Source: Hymenobacter sp. CRA2 (GTDB lineage: Bacteria; Bacteroidota; Bacteroidia; Cytophagales; Hymenobacteraceae). From it: 64,000 nucleotides of DNA. The translations under genes and the position numbers were made by a program. Of the stretch, positions 16,097 to 24,813 are shown piece after piece. How positions within the stretch are numbered: the stretch's first letter is position 1; every line of letters begins with the position of its first letter. The DNA is taken from the NCBI RefSeq assembly GCF_002007105.1, contig NZ_MVBC01000001.1, forward strand, positions 248,001 through 312,000, given 5' to 3'. The notes below the pieces were generated by a model. The model was not told the origin of the DNA and ran no database searches. It saw only the letters and a program-made list of their open reading frames with translations.

Positions 16097-16724
16097 CGTG
16101 GTCACTATGCGCCTGAGCGGGAGCCGCTGCCGCGGCCCTATTCGTGCAATGATACGCAATCCGCACCCAATTGTGCAGGAGCTGCAGGCCGTGGGTAGTT
16201 AGTAAAGCTTCGGGGTGAAACTGCACGCCGTAGAGCGGCCATACGGCGTGGCGCAGCGCCATCAGCTCCTGGTGCGCGTCGGCTGTATGGGCCAGCGGCA
16301 GCAGGCAGTCGGGCAAGCAGCTCAGCACCAACGAATGGTAGCGGGTCACTGGTATACGACTGGGCAAGCCGGCGAATAGCTCATTGGCCGCGGCCGTCAG
16401 CGTGATGTCTGACACCTTGCCGTGCATGGGGCGGGCGGCCCGGCACAGCTCGGCGCCAAAAAACTCGCCCAACGCCTGATGGCCCAGGCATACGCCCAGC
16501 ACCGGCACCTGCTGGTGCACGGCGGCCAACAGCTCCATCATCACGCCGGCTCCTTGCGGGGCGCCAGGGCCAGGTGAGAGGACTACGGCATCGAAGTCCA
16601 GGGCCAGCAGCTCGGGCAGCGGCGTGTCGTTGCGCCGCACTACAACGTCCGTCCCCAACTGCTGGAAGTAATCCAGCAGGTTGTAGGTGAAGGAGTCGAA
16701 GTTATCGAGCAGCAGCAGACGCAT
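16062..16724 (-). CDS. pabA: Aminodeoxychorismate/anthranilate synthase glutaminase subunit
   Basis: 220 residues from the ATG at 16724, which begins RLLLLDNFDSFTYNL, the classical start of PabA/TrpG. Class I glutamine amidotransferase motifs are present: VLSPGPGAP, LGVCLGHQALGEFFG with nucleophile Cys79, and YGVQFHPEALLTTHG with the catalytic His and Glu. It supplies ammonia to PabB or TrpE. Neither partner is in the window, so the choice between folate and tryptophan synthesis is open. The C-terminus runs about 30 residues beyond the usual length as an Ala-rich tail overlapping the next gene. The upstream spacer holds a word-repeat hairpin. Confidence 0.9.
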   Translation of the reverse strand: MRLLLLDNFDSFTYNLLDYFQQLGTDVVVRRNDTPLPELLALDFDAVVLSPGPGAPQGAGVMMELLAAVHQQVPVLGVCLGHQALGEFFGAELCRAARPMHGKVSDITLTAAANELFAGLPSRIPVTRYHSLVLSCLPDCLLPLAHTADAHQELMALRHAVWPLYGVQFHPEALLTTHGLQLLHNWVRIAYHCTNRAAAAAPAQAHSDHDGIADQAAQRI

Positions 16725-16737
16725 GGATGGCGAGGTG

Positions 16738-16796
16738 GTGATATGGTGAAACGGAGAGTGTCGCTCGGGCATCAACTTCCCAATTCACCATATCAC
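16738..16796. repeat. Intergenic hairpin of GGTGA-type words between cvpA and pabA
   Basis: The perfect 13-base arms GTGATATGGTGAA (16738-16750) and TTCACCATATCAC (16784-16796) enclose 33 bases. The arms consist of repeated short words (GGTGGTGATATGGTGAAA and its complement). It lies between two genes of the same strand and has no T-tract, so it is not a standard terminator. Confidence 0.7.
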
Positions 16797-16806
16797 CATT
16801 TCACAG

Positions 16807-17325
16807 CTAGAAAACGTTCCGCACGGCGCTCAATAGCTCCGAAGCGAAAGGCATCACTACCCCTACTACGTTCAGGGCCACAGGCGTAGCATCTTTCACG
16901 ATGGGCAGCACCAGGGAGTCGTGCGTGAGCTGCTGGCCGATGGGCAAGCCCGCCAGGCCAGTGGCGTAGAGCAACAGGCTCAGGCCCAACACCCACTTAA
17001 CCACGCCCGCGGCACCACCCAGCAGGTTGTCGAGCATGCCGAGCGGGGTGAGGTGCACCATGCTTTTGAGCACGCCGCCGGCCAGGTGCACGCCCCAGGC
17101 AATGAGGGCAAAAACCAACAGGAACGACACCAGCGGCAGCATCCCGAAGGCCTCGCCGACGTAGTGCCGAACCAGCGGAATGGCCGTGCTCAGCAGCTTC
17201 AGTCCGCCTACCACACCGATGATAAAGGCCAGCAACGAGGCTATTTCCAGCACGATGCCGCGCCGGAAACCTTTCACCGCCCCCACGGCCAGGGGCATGA
17301 GCAAGAGCAAATCGAAGCCGGACAT
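16807..17325 (-). CDS. cvpA: CvpA family membrane protein
   Basis: 172 residues with four hydrophobic segments (about 5-20, 25-48, 66-85 and 103-125). The N-terminus SGFDLLLLMPLAVGAVKGFRRG and the central GMLDNLLGGAAGVVKWVLGL match the CvpA family, first described for colicin V production and now tied to envelope homeostasis. The protein sits in the inner membrane. It lies between two word-repeat hairpins, upstream of pabA and downstream of yqeY on the same strand. Confidence 0.88.
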   Translation of the reverse strand: MSGFDLLLLMPLAVGAVKGFRRGIVLEIASLLAFIIGVVGGLKLLSTAIPLVRHYVGEAFGMLPLVSFLLVFALIAWGVHLAGGVLKSMVHLTPLGMLDNLLGGAAGVVKWVLGLSLLLYATGLAGLPIGQQLTHDSLVLPIVKDATPVALNVVGVVMPFASELLSAVRNVF

Positions 17326-17352
17326 GTTTGGTTAATGTGGGAAATCAGGTTG

Positions 17353-17435
17353 AATGTGAGAGAGTGTGGAAAATGTGTTGGTATGACTCACTTATTGGAA
17401 AGCCATTTTTCACATTTTCCACACTCTCCCACATT
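17353..17435. repeat. Long intergenic hairpin of GTGTGGAAAATGTG-type words between yqeY and cvpA
   Basis: 25-base arms at 17353-17377 and 17411-17435 pair with a single mismatch. The arms are made of a repeated word (ATGTGGGA/GTGTGGAA/AATGTG) that occurs again just outside the left arm (GTTAATGTGGGAAA at 17331). The loop is 33 bases. There is no poly-T tail. Confidence 0.8.
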
Positions 17436-17442
17436 CTGCGCA

Positions 17443-17904
17443 TTAGAAGTTGGTGTTGTTCAGCAGGCGGTTGACTTCCTGCGAAATGGCGCGGCCATCG
17501 GCCTGGCCAGCCAGTTCCTTGGCCGCTACGCCCATCACCTTGCCCAGATCAGAAGGGCCGGTGGCGCCCACGCGCTGAATGATGGCCACGAGGCGCTCGG
17601 TGAGGTCGGCGCCGGAAAGCTGGGCGGGCAGGTACTCCTCGATGATGGCCAGCTCGGCCAGCTCGACTTCCTCCAGGTCAGAGCGGAATTGCTGCTGGTA
17701 GGTTTCGGCAGCTTCGCGGCGCTGCTTGGCGGCTTTGTTGAGCAGCTTCAGCTCGGCGTCGGGCGTGATGCTGCCGTTAGCACCTTCGGCAGTTTCGGCC
17801 AGCAGAATCTGCGACTTGATGCTGCGCAGGGCCGTCAGACGTACTTTGTCTTTGGCCAGCATGGCCTTCTTGATATCGGCGTCGATGCGTTCTTTCAGGG
17901 TCAT
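17443..17904 (-). CDS. YqeY/GatB-type protein
   Basis: 153 residues, all within the YqeY family, which resembles the tail domain of the GatB subunit of tRNA amidotransferase. Landmarks are LKERIDADIKKAMLAKDKVRLTALRSIKSQI at the start, the charged middle AAKQRREAAETYQQ, EEYLPAQLSGADLTE, and the end DLGKVMGVAAKELAGQADGRAISQEVNRLL. It probably binds tRNA, but no enzymatic role is established. It lies between hairpins, divergent from pdxJ. Confidence 0.92.
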   Translation of the reverse strand: MTLKERIDADIKKAMLAKDKVRLTALRSIKSQILLAETAEGANGSITPDAELKLLNKAAKQRREAAETYQQQFRSDLEEVELAELAIIEEYLPAQLSGADLTERLVAIIQRVGATGPSDLGKVMGVAAKELAGQADGRAISQEVNRLLNNTNF

Positions 17905-17919
17905 TTGGAAAAGGAGATG

Positions 17920-18007
17920 TGGTGAAATAGTGAAACAGCGAGTTTCGTGTTCTGGCGAAGCAAGCTGCCCGGCAACTCACCATTTCACCAGCTCACGCAC
18001 TCACCAC
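17920..18007. repeat. Word-repeat inverted region between yqeY and pdxJ
   Basis: TGGTGAAAT (17920-17928) and ATTTCACCA (17982-17990) are perfect inverted copies. Around them the same short words recur: GGTGAAATAGTGAAACAGCGAG on the left and CTCACCATTTCACCAGCTCACGCACTCACCAC on the right. It lies between divergent genes, so it cannot be acting as a terminator for either one. Confidence 0.6.
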
Positions 18008-18075
18008 CGCGGCCCGCGCCCGATATTTGGAGCGGCGGCCGCGTAAACGGCAAAAATCCGCTAAATCCGGGATTC

Positions 18076-18789
18076 ATGACGAAGCTAAGCGTAAACATCA
18101 ACAAAATTGCCACCCTGCGGAACGCCCGCGGCCACAACCGCCCCGACGTGCTGCAGGCCGCCCGCGACTGTGAGCGGTTCGGCGCCCAGGGCATCACGGT
18201 GCACCCGCGCCCCGACGAGCGACACATCCGCTACCAGGATGCCCGTGACCTGAAAAGCATTGTTACCACGGAGTTTAACATTGAGGGCAACCCCACCCCC
18301 GATTTTATAGAGCTGGTGCGCACCGTGCGGCCCGAGCAGGTGACGCTGGTGCCCGACGCGCCGGATGCCATTACCTCCAACGCGGGTTGGGACACCGTGC
18401 GTCACCAGGAGTACCTGCGCGGCATCGTGCAGGAATTCAAGGCAATGGGCTGCCGCGTGAGCATCTTCCTCGACCCGGATCTGGAGATGGTGAAAGCCGC
18501 TGTGGGCACCGGCACCGACCGCATCGAGCTGTACACCGAAGCCTACGCCACCGGCTACCACCAAGACCGCGAAGCCGCCGTAGCGCCCTACCGCACCGCC
18601 GCGGCCCTGGCCCGGCAGCTGGGCCTGGGCATCAATGCCGGCCACGACCTGGACCTCGACAACCTCGCCTACCTGCACCAGCAGCTGCCCGGTCTGGACG
18701 AGGTCAGCATCGGCCACGCCCTGATCTGCGACGCGCTGTACCTGGGCCTGGAAAACACCATTCAGCAGTATCTGCGGCAGCTTGTTTAA
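18076..18789 (+). CDS. pdxJ: Pyridoxine 5'-phosphate synthase
   Basis: 237 residues from the ATG at 18076 ([19 protein letters not shown]). PdxJ condenses 1-deoxyxylulose 5-phosphate with aminoacetone phosphate. Expected motifs are present: [21 protein letters not shown], the [19 protein letters not shown] segment, [10 protein letters not shown], and the end region [13 protein letters not shown] followed by [17 protein letters not shown]. The frame is open further upstream to 17947, but that part covers the word-repeat spacer and a GC-rich stretch, so the internal start is right. The partner PdxA is not in the window. Confidence 0.97.
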   Translation: MTKLSVNINKIATLRNARGHNRPDVLQAARDCERFGAQGITVHPRPDERHIRYQDARDLKSIVTTEFNIEGNPTPDFIELVRTVRPEQVTLVPDAPDAITSNAGWDTVRHQEYLRGIVQEFKAMGCRVSIFLDPDLEMVKAAVGTGTDRIELYTEAYATGYHQDREAAVAPYRTAAALARQLGLGINAGHDLDLDNLAYLHQQLPGLDEVSIGHALICDALYLGLENTIQQYLRQLV

Positions 18790-18878
18790 TGAAGAATGAG
18801 GAAGGAAGAAGGATGAACTGAATGCTTCCCTTCCCTGGTTGTTCTTCCTTCATCATTCATCCCTCTTCCTTCCCCCTC
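18790..18878. repeat. Purine/pyrimidine word-repeat spacer between pdxJ and mnmH
   Basis: The left half is built of words like GAAGAATGAGGAAGGAAGAAGGATGAA and the right half of their complement (TTCTTCCTTCATCATTCATCCCTCTTCC). This makes a degenerate hairpin with a near-total strand asymmetry of purines. It resembles the spacers around cvpA and yqeY in design but uses different words. Confidence 0.55.
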
Positions 18879-18879
18879 C

Positions 18880-19899
18880 GTGCCTCGCCTTCCCCTCTCC
18901 GACTTTCTCACCGCTTCCGCTGAGGCGCCCATTTTTGATGCGCGGGCGCCGCTGGAGTATGCCCAGGGCCATATTCCGGGAGCGGTCAGCTTCCCTATTT
19001 TCTCCGATGACGAGCGGGCGCAGATCGGCACTACCTACAAGCGGGTAAGTCAGGACAAGGCCGTGCTGCTGGGGCTGGACTTCTTCGGGCCCAAGATGAG
19101 CCAGATGGTGAAGCAGGCCCAGAAGCTGGCGCCCAACAAGGAAGTGCGCCTGCACTGCTGGCGCGGCGGCATGCGCTCCGGAGCCATGCAGTGGCTGCTG
19201 GAGCTGGCCGGCTTCAAGGTGCACCTGCTCGATAAGGGCTATAAAGACTACCGCCGCTGGGCCCTGGCCGAGTTTGACCGGCCGCGGCCCCTGGTCGTGC
19301 TCGGCGGGCTTACCGGCTCGGGCAAAACCGACGTGCTGCACGCACTGACCCGCCGCCAGCAGCCGGTACTCGACCTCGAAGGGCTGGCTCATCATAAGGG
19401 CTCCTCGTTTGGGGCCATCGGGCAGGCCCCCCAGCCGACCACCGAGCAGTTTGAGAACGAACTGGCCTGGGCGCTGCACCAAGTACCGGCCGACGCGCCG
19501 CGGCTGTGGGTGGAAGACGAAAGCCGCACCATCGGCTCGGTGGCTGTGCCCGGCCCACTGTACCAGCAGCTGCGGCAGGCGCCGCTGGTGGTGCTGGAAG
19601 TGCCGCGCGCGGTGCGGGTGCAGAAGCTGGCCGACGAGTACGGCCGCCACGACCCCGCCGCGCTGGCCGCCGCCATTCTGCGCCTGCGCAAGCGCCTGGG
19701 CGGCCTGGTCACCAAAGATGCCATGGGTGCCATCGGCGAGGGCGACATGGAAAAGATGGTGACGCTGGTGCTCGACTACTACGACCGAACCTACACCCAC
19801 GGCCTCGAAGGCCGCCCCGACGTGGTGCGCGTGCCCACCGACACCTGCGACCCGGAAACCAACGCCGAGCTGGTGCTGGCCGCCTTGCCCAAACCTTGA
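18880..19899 (+). CDS. mnmH: tRNA 2-selenouridine synthase
   Basis: 339 residues from a GTG start at 18880. An N-terminal rhodanese domain (about residues 5-125) carries the active-site loop LHCWRGGMRSG with Cys93; a Walker A motif follows at 143-150 (GLTGSGKT), in a P-loop domain. MnmH (SelU/YbbB) replaces the sulfur of 2-thiouridine at the tRNA wobble position with selenium, via a geranylated intermediate. It needs selenophosphate from SelD, whose gene lies two genes downstream. A VOC-family gene 12 bases after the stop lies between them. Length and motifs are normal. Confidence 0.95.
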   Translation: MPRLPLSDFLTASAEAPIFDARAPLEYAQGHIPGAVSFPIFSDDERAQIGTTYKRVSQDKAVLLGLDFFGPKMSQMVKQAQKLAPNKEVRLHCWRGGMRSGAMQWLLELAGFKVHLLDKGYKDYRRWALAEFDRPRPLVVLGGLTGSGKTDVLHALTRRQQPVLDLEGLAHHKGSSFGAIGQAPQPTTEQFENELAWALHQVPADAPRLWVEDESRTIGSVAVPGPLYQQLRQAPLVVLEVPRAVRVQKLADEYGRHDPAALAAAILRLRKRLGGLVTKDAMGAIGEGDMEKMVTLVLDYYDRTYTHGLEGRPDVVRVPTDTCDPETNAELVLAALPKP

Positions 19900-19911
19900 G
19901 CTGCTGCGTCG

Positions 19912-20304
19912 ATGCCCTACCCCGTACTGCGCGTGGCCCGACCAACCAATAGCTTGGCGGCTCTTCTGCCTTTCTACCAAGATGGCTTGGGTTTCGAGGT
20001 TATCGGCCGGTTTGTGGACCACGCCGGCTTCGACGGGGTGATGCTGGGCCACCCGAAGGCGCCGTACCACTTGGAATTTACCCACGAACAAAACACCGTG
20101 GCCGGCGGCGCGCCCTCGCCCGAGCACCTGCTGGTGTTTTACTTGCCTGATGCGGCCGAATGGCGGGCGGCTGTCGAGCGGATGCACCGCGCCGGCTTTG
20201 CAGCCGTACCGGCCCATAACCCGTACTGGGACCAACACGGCTGCACATTCCAGGACCCCGACGGCTACCGCGTAGTGCTGCAACACGCGGCCTGGACCGA
20301 ATAA
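19912..20304 (+). CDS. VOC/glyoxalase-fold protein in the selenium cluster
   Basis: 130 residues, one VOC (glyoxalase/dioxygenase) domain with two beta-alpha-beta-beta-beta modules. Landmarks are LLPFYQDGLGFEVIGRF, HLEFTHEQN, HLLVFYLPDAAEWRAAVERM and YWDQHGCTFQDPDGYRVVLQH. Possible metal ligands are His in HLEFTH and the late Gln/Asp region, but they cannot be assigned firmly. The gene lies 12 bases after mnmH and 36 before selD, so it is most likely co-transcribed. No role in selenium metabolism is known for the family in general; an accessory or detoxifying function is an inference. Confidence 0.8.
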   Translation: MPYPVLRVARPTNSLAALLPFYQDGLGFEVIGRFVDHAGFDGVMLGHPKAPYHLEFTHEQNTVAGGAPSPEHLLVFYLPDAAEWRAAVERMHRAGFAAVPAHNPYWDQHGCTFQDPDGYRVVLQHAAWTE

Positions 20305-20340
20305 CGCAGGCCAACGGCCCGCCCCATACCTTTACGTCTG

Positions 20341-21414
20341 ATGAACTCCGAATCCCACGCTCCTGCGGCCCCCGAGGCCATCCGCCTGACGCAATACAGC
20401 CACGGTGCCGGTTGCGGCTGCAAAATCGCGCCGGCCGTGCTCGACCAGATCCTGCACACCACCGTGCCACAGGCCCACGACGAGCGGCTGCTGGTCGGCA
20501 ACAGCTCGCGCGACGACGCGGCCGTGTACGACCTCGGCAACGGGCAGGCGCTCATCAGCACCACCGACTTTTTCATGCCCATCGTCGACGACGCGTACGA
20601 CTTCGGGCGCATTGCGGCGGCCAACTCCATTTCAGACGTGTACGCCATGGGCGGGCGGCCCGTGCTGGCCATTGCCGTGCTGGGCTGGCCCGTCGATAAG
20701 CTGGCGCCCGAAGTGGCCCGCCGCGTCATCGAAGGCGGCCGCAGCATCTGCGCCGAGGCCGGCATTGCCCTGGCCGGCGGCCACAGCATCGACTCACCGG
20801 AGCCGATTTTCGGCCTGGCCGTCAACGGACTGGTCGACATTCAGCATTTGAAGCGCAACGACACGGCCACCGAAGGTTGTCTGCTGTACCTGACTAAGCC
20901 GCTGGGCGTAGGCATGCTCACCACGGCCCAGAAAAAAGGCCTGCTGCGCGACGAAGACGCCCACCTGGCGCCGCAACAGATGATGCAGCTCAACAAGCTG
21001 GGCGAGCCACTGGGCCGCCTGCCGCAGGTAAAAGCCATGACCGACGTGACGGGCTTCGGCCTGCTGGGTCACCTGGCCGAAGTAGCCGAGGGCAGCGGCC
21101 TCACCGCCGAAGTCGATTTTGCCGCCGTGCCGCGCATTGCCGCCGCCGAAAGCTACCGGCAGCAAAAAGCCATTCCGGGCGGTACGCACCGCAACTGGGC
21201 CTCCTACGGCCACAAGATTGCCCCCGTCACCGACGAGCAGCAGCACTGGCTCTGCGACCCGCAAACCTCCGGCGGCCTGCTCGTGTGCGTAACGCCCGAG
21301 GGCCGCGCTGAGGTGGAAGCGCTGCTGCGCGAGGCCGGCGTACCCGCCGAACCCTTCGGCCGCCTGCGCGCCCGGGCTTCGGCCGCCGAGCCCAGCATCG
21401 TGGTGCGGGGCTGA
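20341..21414 (+). CDS. selD: Selenide, water dikinase (selenophosphate synthetase)
   Basis: 357 residues. The N-terminus [19 protein letters not shown] holds Cys25, Cys27 and Lys28, equivalent to the catalytic Cys17 and Lys20 region of E. coli SelD, with Cys rather than selenocysteine in the active site. ATP-binding and PurM-like motifs follow ([87 protein letters not shown]). It makes selenophosphate from selenide and ATP. With mnmH nearby and no selA/selB visible here, the product probably feeds tRNA modification. Its stop overlaps the next start (TGATG). Confidence 0.96.
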   Translation: MNSESHAPAAPEAIRLTQYSHGAGCGCKIAPAVLDQILHTTVPQAHDERLLVGNSSRDDAAVYDLGNGQALISTTDFFMPIVDDAYDFGRIAAANSISDVYAMGGRPVLAIAVLGWPVDKLAPEVARRVIEGGRSICAEAGIALAGGHSIDSPEPIFGLAVNGLVDIQHLKRNDTATEGCLLYLTKPLGVGMLTTAQKKGLLRDEDAHLAPQQMMQLNKLGEPLGRLPQVKAMTDVTGFGLLGHLAEVAEGSGLTAEVDFAAVPRIAAAESYRQQKAIPGGTHRNWASYGHKIAPVTDEQQHWLCDPQTSGGLLVCVTPEGRAEVEALLREAGVPAEPFGRLRARASAAEPSIVVRG

Positions 21415-21998
21415 TGCGGCGCCTGCTGGGGCCGCTGCTGGAGCTGGCCGTAGTGGTAGGGGCCGCGAGCCTGCTGCTGCAGTGGGTCATGCGGCTCTTT
21501 GGCCGGCGGCGCACGGTGTTTCAGGTCACGTACTGGCGCGGGGTCTACCTGCTGATTTGGCCCCTGGCCACATTGGCCGTGGCTCTGCCCCTGCTGCGGC
21601 CGCTGCTGGCGGGCCCGACCACCGGGCTCGAAATGGTCTTCTTCGGTGTGCTGGCAGCAGTGGTGCTGAGCTTCGCCGTGCCCAGCTTTCTGCTGCACGC
21701 GCAGTATTACCGCCACAACCGTCACACCACGCTGCTGTTCGACGCCAAGCAGAACCATTTCGAAGTGTACGAAGGCGCGGTGCCAGTACCCTTCAGCCGC
21801 GCCGACATCGAGCGGGTGGAGTATGCCGTGTGCCGCACCAGGCGGGTGTTCTGGAGTAACTATGAGTACCTGCGCCTGCACTTGCGCGACGGCCGCCGCA
21901 TCACCTTAACCTCGCTGCTCACGGGCCTAGAGCCGCTCGCCGAGTTTTTGCGCCATACCCACCTGTCTGCTCGAAAACGCTGGTTTTGCTGGCTTTAG
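21414..21998 (+). CDS. Unknown membrane protein coupled to selD
   Basis: 194 residues. I do not recognise the family. Two or three hydrophobic segments cover about residues 1-25, 43-65 and 75-95, followed by a soluble part of about 100 residues that looks beta-rich (LLFDAKQNHFEVYEGAVPVPFSRADIERVEYAV, then YLRLHLRDGRRITLTSLLTGLEPL). That pattern is reminiscent of a PH-like or photosystem-type membrane-anchored domain. The ATG overlaps the selD stop codon in TGATG, so it is translated by coupling with selD. The context suggests co-regulation with selenium metabolism but does not prove a role in it. Confidence 0.7.
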   Translation: MRRLLGPLLELAVVVGAASLLLQWVMRLFGRRRTVFQVTYWRGVYLLIWPLATLAVALPLLRPLLAGPTTGLEMVFFGVLAAVVLSFAVPSFLLHAQYYRHNRHTTLLFDAKQNHFEVYEGAVPVPFSRADIERVEYAVCRTRRVFWSNYEYLRLHLRDGRRITLTSLLTGLEPLAEFLRHTHLSARKRWFCWL

Positions 21999-22089
21999 CC
22001 GGGATAAATCGAAAGCTACGCTTCGATGGTTATCTTAACCCAGCTTTTGCGTCCTCCTGCTCCGCTTATTCCCACACCTGTTGCGCTTC

Positions 22090-23991
22090 ATGCGGTGGTT
22101 CCCGTTCTGGTTGTTCCTGCTCGGGGCCGCCTTCCCGGCGCGCGCCCAAGACACGCTGGCCGTCGGTCAGCTGCGGCAGCGCCTGCGCCAGCTTCCGGCC
22201 GACACCAGCCGTGTGCGCACCCTCAACCGGCTGTGCTACGCCCTGCATGACCTGGCCCCTTCGCAGGCCCTGATATACGGCGAGCAGGCCGTTACGCTGG
22301 CCCGGCAGCTCCACGACGACCCCGACCTGATGTACGCGCTGCTGTACCTAGGCAGTTGCTACGCTAATATTTCCGAAGGCCCGCACGCCCTGCGCCTGCA
22401 GCAGGAGGCCTTGACCATTGCCCAGCGCCTGCGCCACACCGACGGCATCGTGCGCGGCTACACGGCCATGGGCGGCATTCACCACGAGCGCGACGACACC
22501 ACCAGCGCCCTGCGTAACTACCACCTGGCGCTGCAGCACGTGCGCGAACCGGGCGTGAGCGTGCGCACCCAGCTCATGCTCTACGGCAACCTGGGCGGCC
22601 TCTGCTCCTACATGGGCCGCGCCACGGAGGGCCTGAACTACACGCGCCAGGCCGTGCTGCTGGCCCGCCGCCACGGCGACCGGGCCGGCGAGTCGATGTA
22701 CGTCGGTAACCTGGGCACCCATTACCTGCGTCTGGGCCGCTACGAAATTGCCGAGGGCCTGCTACGCAAAGCTCTCACGCTTAGCGAAGCTTCCCGTAGT
22801 CTGCGCGTCGAAACCAGCCAGCTAACGCTGCTTGCCACGTTGCTGCTCGTGCAAGGCCAGCTGGATGAAGCCGAGGAGCTTACCCAACGCGCCCTGCAGC
22901 GGGCCCGGCAGATCGACTTTCCGGAGCGTGTGCTCGATGCCTACGACCTGATGGCCAACATCAACGTAGGCCGCCGCGACTACGAGCAGGCCTACCGCTG
23001 GCGGCAGTCGTTTGTGGGCTTGAATGATACGCTCAACAACCGTTCGCGGCTGAACACGCTCTCGGCCATGCAGACGCGCTACGAAACGCGAGTGAAGGAA
23101 AACCAGATCCGGCTACTCACCCAGCGCACCGAGCTGCAGCAAGTCCGCAACCGGGAGCTGTGGGCTATTGTGGGCACCCTGCTGCTAGGCCTGGTAGGCG
23201 TGGGAGGCCTGACGTGGAAGCTGCGGCGCAGCCAGCAGGCCCTGGCCGCCAATCACGCGGCCCTGGAGCAAGCCAACAATGCTACCCGCCAGCTGGCCGC
23301 CAGCAAGGACCGCCTCTACTCCATTGTGGCGCACGACCTGCGCGGCCCGGTGACTTCCTTCGTGGGCGTGACGGAGCTGATCGACTTCTACCTGCGCACG
23401 GGCGACCAGGAAGGCCTGCGCCGCCTGCCCGAGCAGGTTCGGCAATCGGCGCAGCACCTGAATGGGCTGCTGGACAACCTGCTCAACTGGGCCGTCAGCC
23501 AGACCGGGGAACTGGCTTACCAACCGCACAACCAGCCCATTGCCGATTTGCTGAGCGACACCATCGGGCTATACCGCAGCACGGCCGAAGCCCGCCAGGT
23601 AAGCCTCACCGCCGATGCCCCGACTGAGTTGCTGGTGTGGGCCGATGCGCACATGACGCGTACGGTGCTGCGCAACCTTATCAGCAACGCGCTGAAGTTT
23701 ACGCCCCGCGGCGGCAGCGTGCACCTTTCAGCCCGGCAGCTTGCTCTCGACGAGGTGCAGGTAAGCGTGGCTGATACCGGCGCCGGTATTGCACAGGAGC
23801 AGGTCGACGCCCTACTCCGCCCCCTGACCTCGCCGCCCCGCCCGGCCGCCGGGCAGGCCCGCTCGGGCACCGGGCTGGGCCTGCCGCTGTGCTTATCGTT
23901 TGTGCAGCGCCAGGGCGGTCAGTTGCACCTCGACAGCACGCCCGGCATCGGCACCACGGTGCGCTTCACGCTGCCGGCTGGGCGGAGCTAG
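22090..23991 (+). CDS. TPR-containing sensor histidine kinase
   Basis: 633 residues. A signal peptide (about 1-20) is followed by a periplasmic array of TPR-like repeats (about 25-330), a membrane helix near 358-378 (LWAIVGTLLLGLVGVGGL), a linker coiled coil, and a HisKA-type phosphoacceptor SIVAHDLRGPVTSF with His415. A HATPase domain has the N box NLISNALKFTPRGG, the G1 box VADTGAGIAQ and the G2 box GTGLGLPL. This layout is a common Bacteroidota sensor type. No response-regulator gene adjoins it, so its target is unknown. The ATG at 22090 is preferred to a TTG three codons earlier. Confidence 0.92.
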   Translation: MRWFPFWLFLLGAAFPARAQDTLAVGQLRQRLRQLPADTSRVRTLNRLCYALHDLAPSQALIYGEQAVTLARQLHDDPDLMYALLYLGSCYANISEGPHALRLQQEALTIAQRLRHTDGIVRGYTAMGGIHHERDDTTSALRNYHLALQHVREPGVSVRTQLMLYGNLGGLCSYMGRATEGLNYTRQAVLLARRHGDRAGESMYVGNLGTHYLRLGRYEIAEGLLRKALTLSEASRSLRVETSQLTLLATLLLVQGQLDEAEELTQRALQRARQIDFPERVLDAYDLMANINVGRRDYEQAYRWRQSFVGLNDTLNNRSRLNTLSAMQTRYETRVKENQIRLLTQRTELQQVRNRELWAIVGTLLLGLVGVGGLTWKLRRSQQALAANHAALEQANNATRQLAASKDRLYSIVAHDLRGPVTSFVGVTELIDFYLRTGDQEGLRRLPEQVRQSAQHLNGLLDNLLNWAVSQTGELAYQPHNQPIADLLSDTIGLYRSTAEARQVSLTADAPTELLVWADAHMTRTVLRNLISNALKFTPRGGSVHLSARQLALDEVQVSVADTGAGIAQEQVDALLRPLTSPPRPAAGQARSGTGLGLPLCLSFVQRQGGQLHLDSTPGIGTTVRFTLPAGRS

Positions 23992-24027
23992 CCGACAGTT
24001 TGCGCCCGGCTTCCGACCTTTGCCGGC

Positions 24028-24807
24028 ATGATGCTTCCGTTGCACTACCGCGAAATGGGCCAGGGCCGCCCGCTGGTCATTCTCCACGGCCTTTTTGGCA
24101 CACTCGACAACTGGCAGACGCTGGCCCGCCGCTGGGCCGAGCAGTTCCGCGTCGTCATGGTGGATTTGCGCAACCACGGCCGCTCGCCGCACGCCGAAGA
24201 ACACACCTACGCGCTGATGAGCCAGGACTTACTGGGGCTGTTCGATCAGCTGCAGCTCGGGCCCGACACTACCCTGATGGGCCACAGTATGGGCGGCAAA
24301 GTAGCCATGCGCTTTGCCCTCGACCACCCCACGCGCCTCGCCAAGCTCATCGTGGTGGACATTGCCCCGCGCTACTCCGACATGGAGCACCAGGACGACA
24401 TCGTAGCGGCGCTGAACTCGGTGGACTTCAGCCAGCTGCAGAACCGTCAGCAGGCCGACGATGCGCTGGCCCACTACGTACGCCAGCCCGATGTGCGGCA
24501 GTTCCTGCTCAAGAACCTGTACCGCCGCGAAGACAACACCTTTGCCTGGCGCATCAACCTGCCGGTGCTCACGGCCCAGCTGGCCGCCATCGGGCAGGAA
24601 ATTACCGGCACCCAGCCTTTCCTGAAGTCCACTTTGTTCGTCCGCGGCGGCAAGTCGAATTACGTGACGGCCGAAGACAAGCTCTACGGCATCCCGGCGC
24701 TGTTCCCCAACTCGCAGGTAGAAACCGTGGTCGACGCCGGCCACTGGGTGCACGCCGAAAAACCGGAGGAAGTATTCGGGTTGGTGTCGGCCTTCACCGC
24801 CAGCTAA
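24028..24807 (+). CDS. Alpha/beta-hydrolase, YbfF-like esterase
   Basis: 259 residues. Motifs: PLVILHGLFGTLDNWQTLARR (oxyanion region), MVDLRNHGRSPHAEE, nucleophile elbow LMGHSMGGKVAMRFAL with Ser87, and VDAGHWVHAEKPEEVFGLV with the catalytic His. This pattern fits the YbfF acyl-CoA thioesterase/esterase group, which acts on short acyl esters. It begins 36 bases after the kinase gene and ends 6 bases before the start of the RsmI-like gene, so the three may form a run. Confidence 0.9.
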   Translation: MMLPLHYREMGQGRPLVILHGLFGTLDNWQTLARRWAEQFRVVMVDLRNHGRSPHAEEHTYALMSQDLLGLFDQLQLGPDTTLMGHSMGGKVAMRFALDHPTRLAKLIVVDIAPRYSDMEHQDDIVAALNSVDFSQLQNRQQADDALAHYVRQPDVRQFLLKNLYRREDNTFAWRINLPVLTAQLAAIGQEITGTQPFLKSTLFVRGGKSNYVTAEDKLYGIPALFPNSQVETVVDAGHWVHAEKPEEVFGLVSAFTAS

Positions 24808-24813
24808 TTGCGT

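Noticed and set aside
16725-18079. Word-repeat spacers as CRISPR arrays
   Set aside because: The words are 5-9 bases, degenerate and inverted, without unique spacers of constant length or cas genes.
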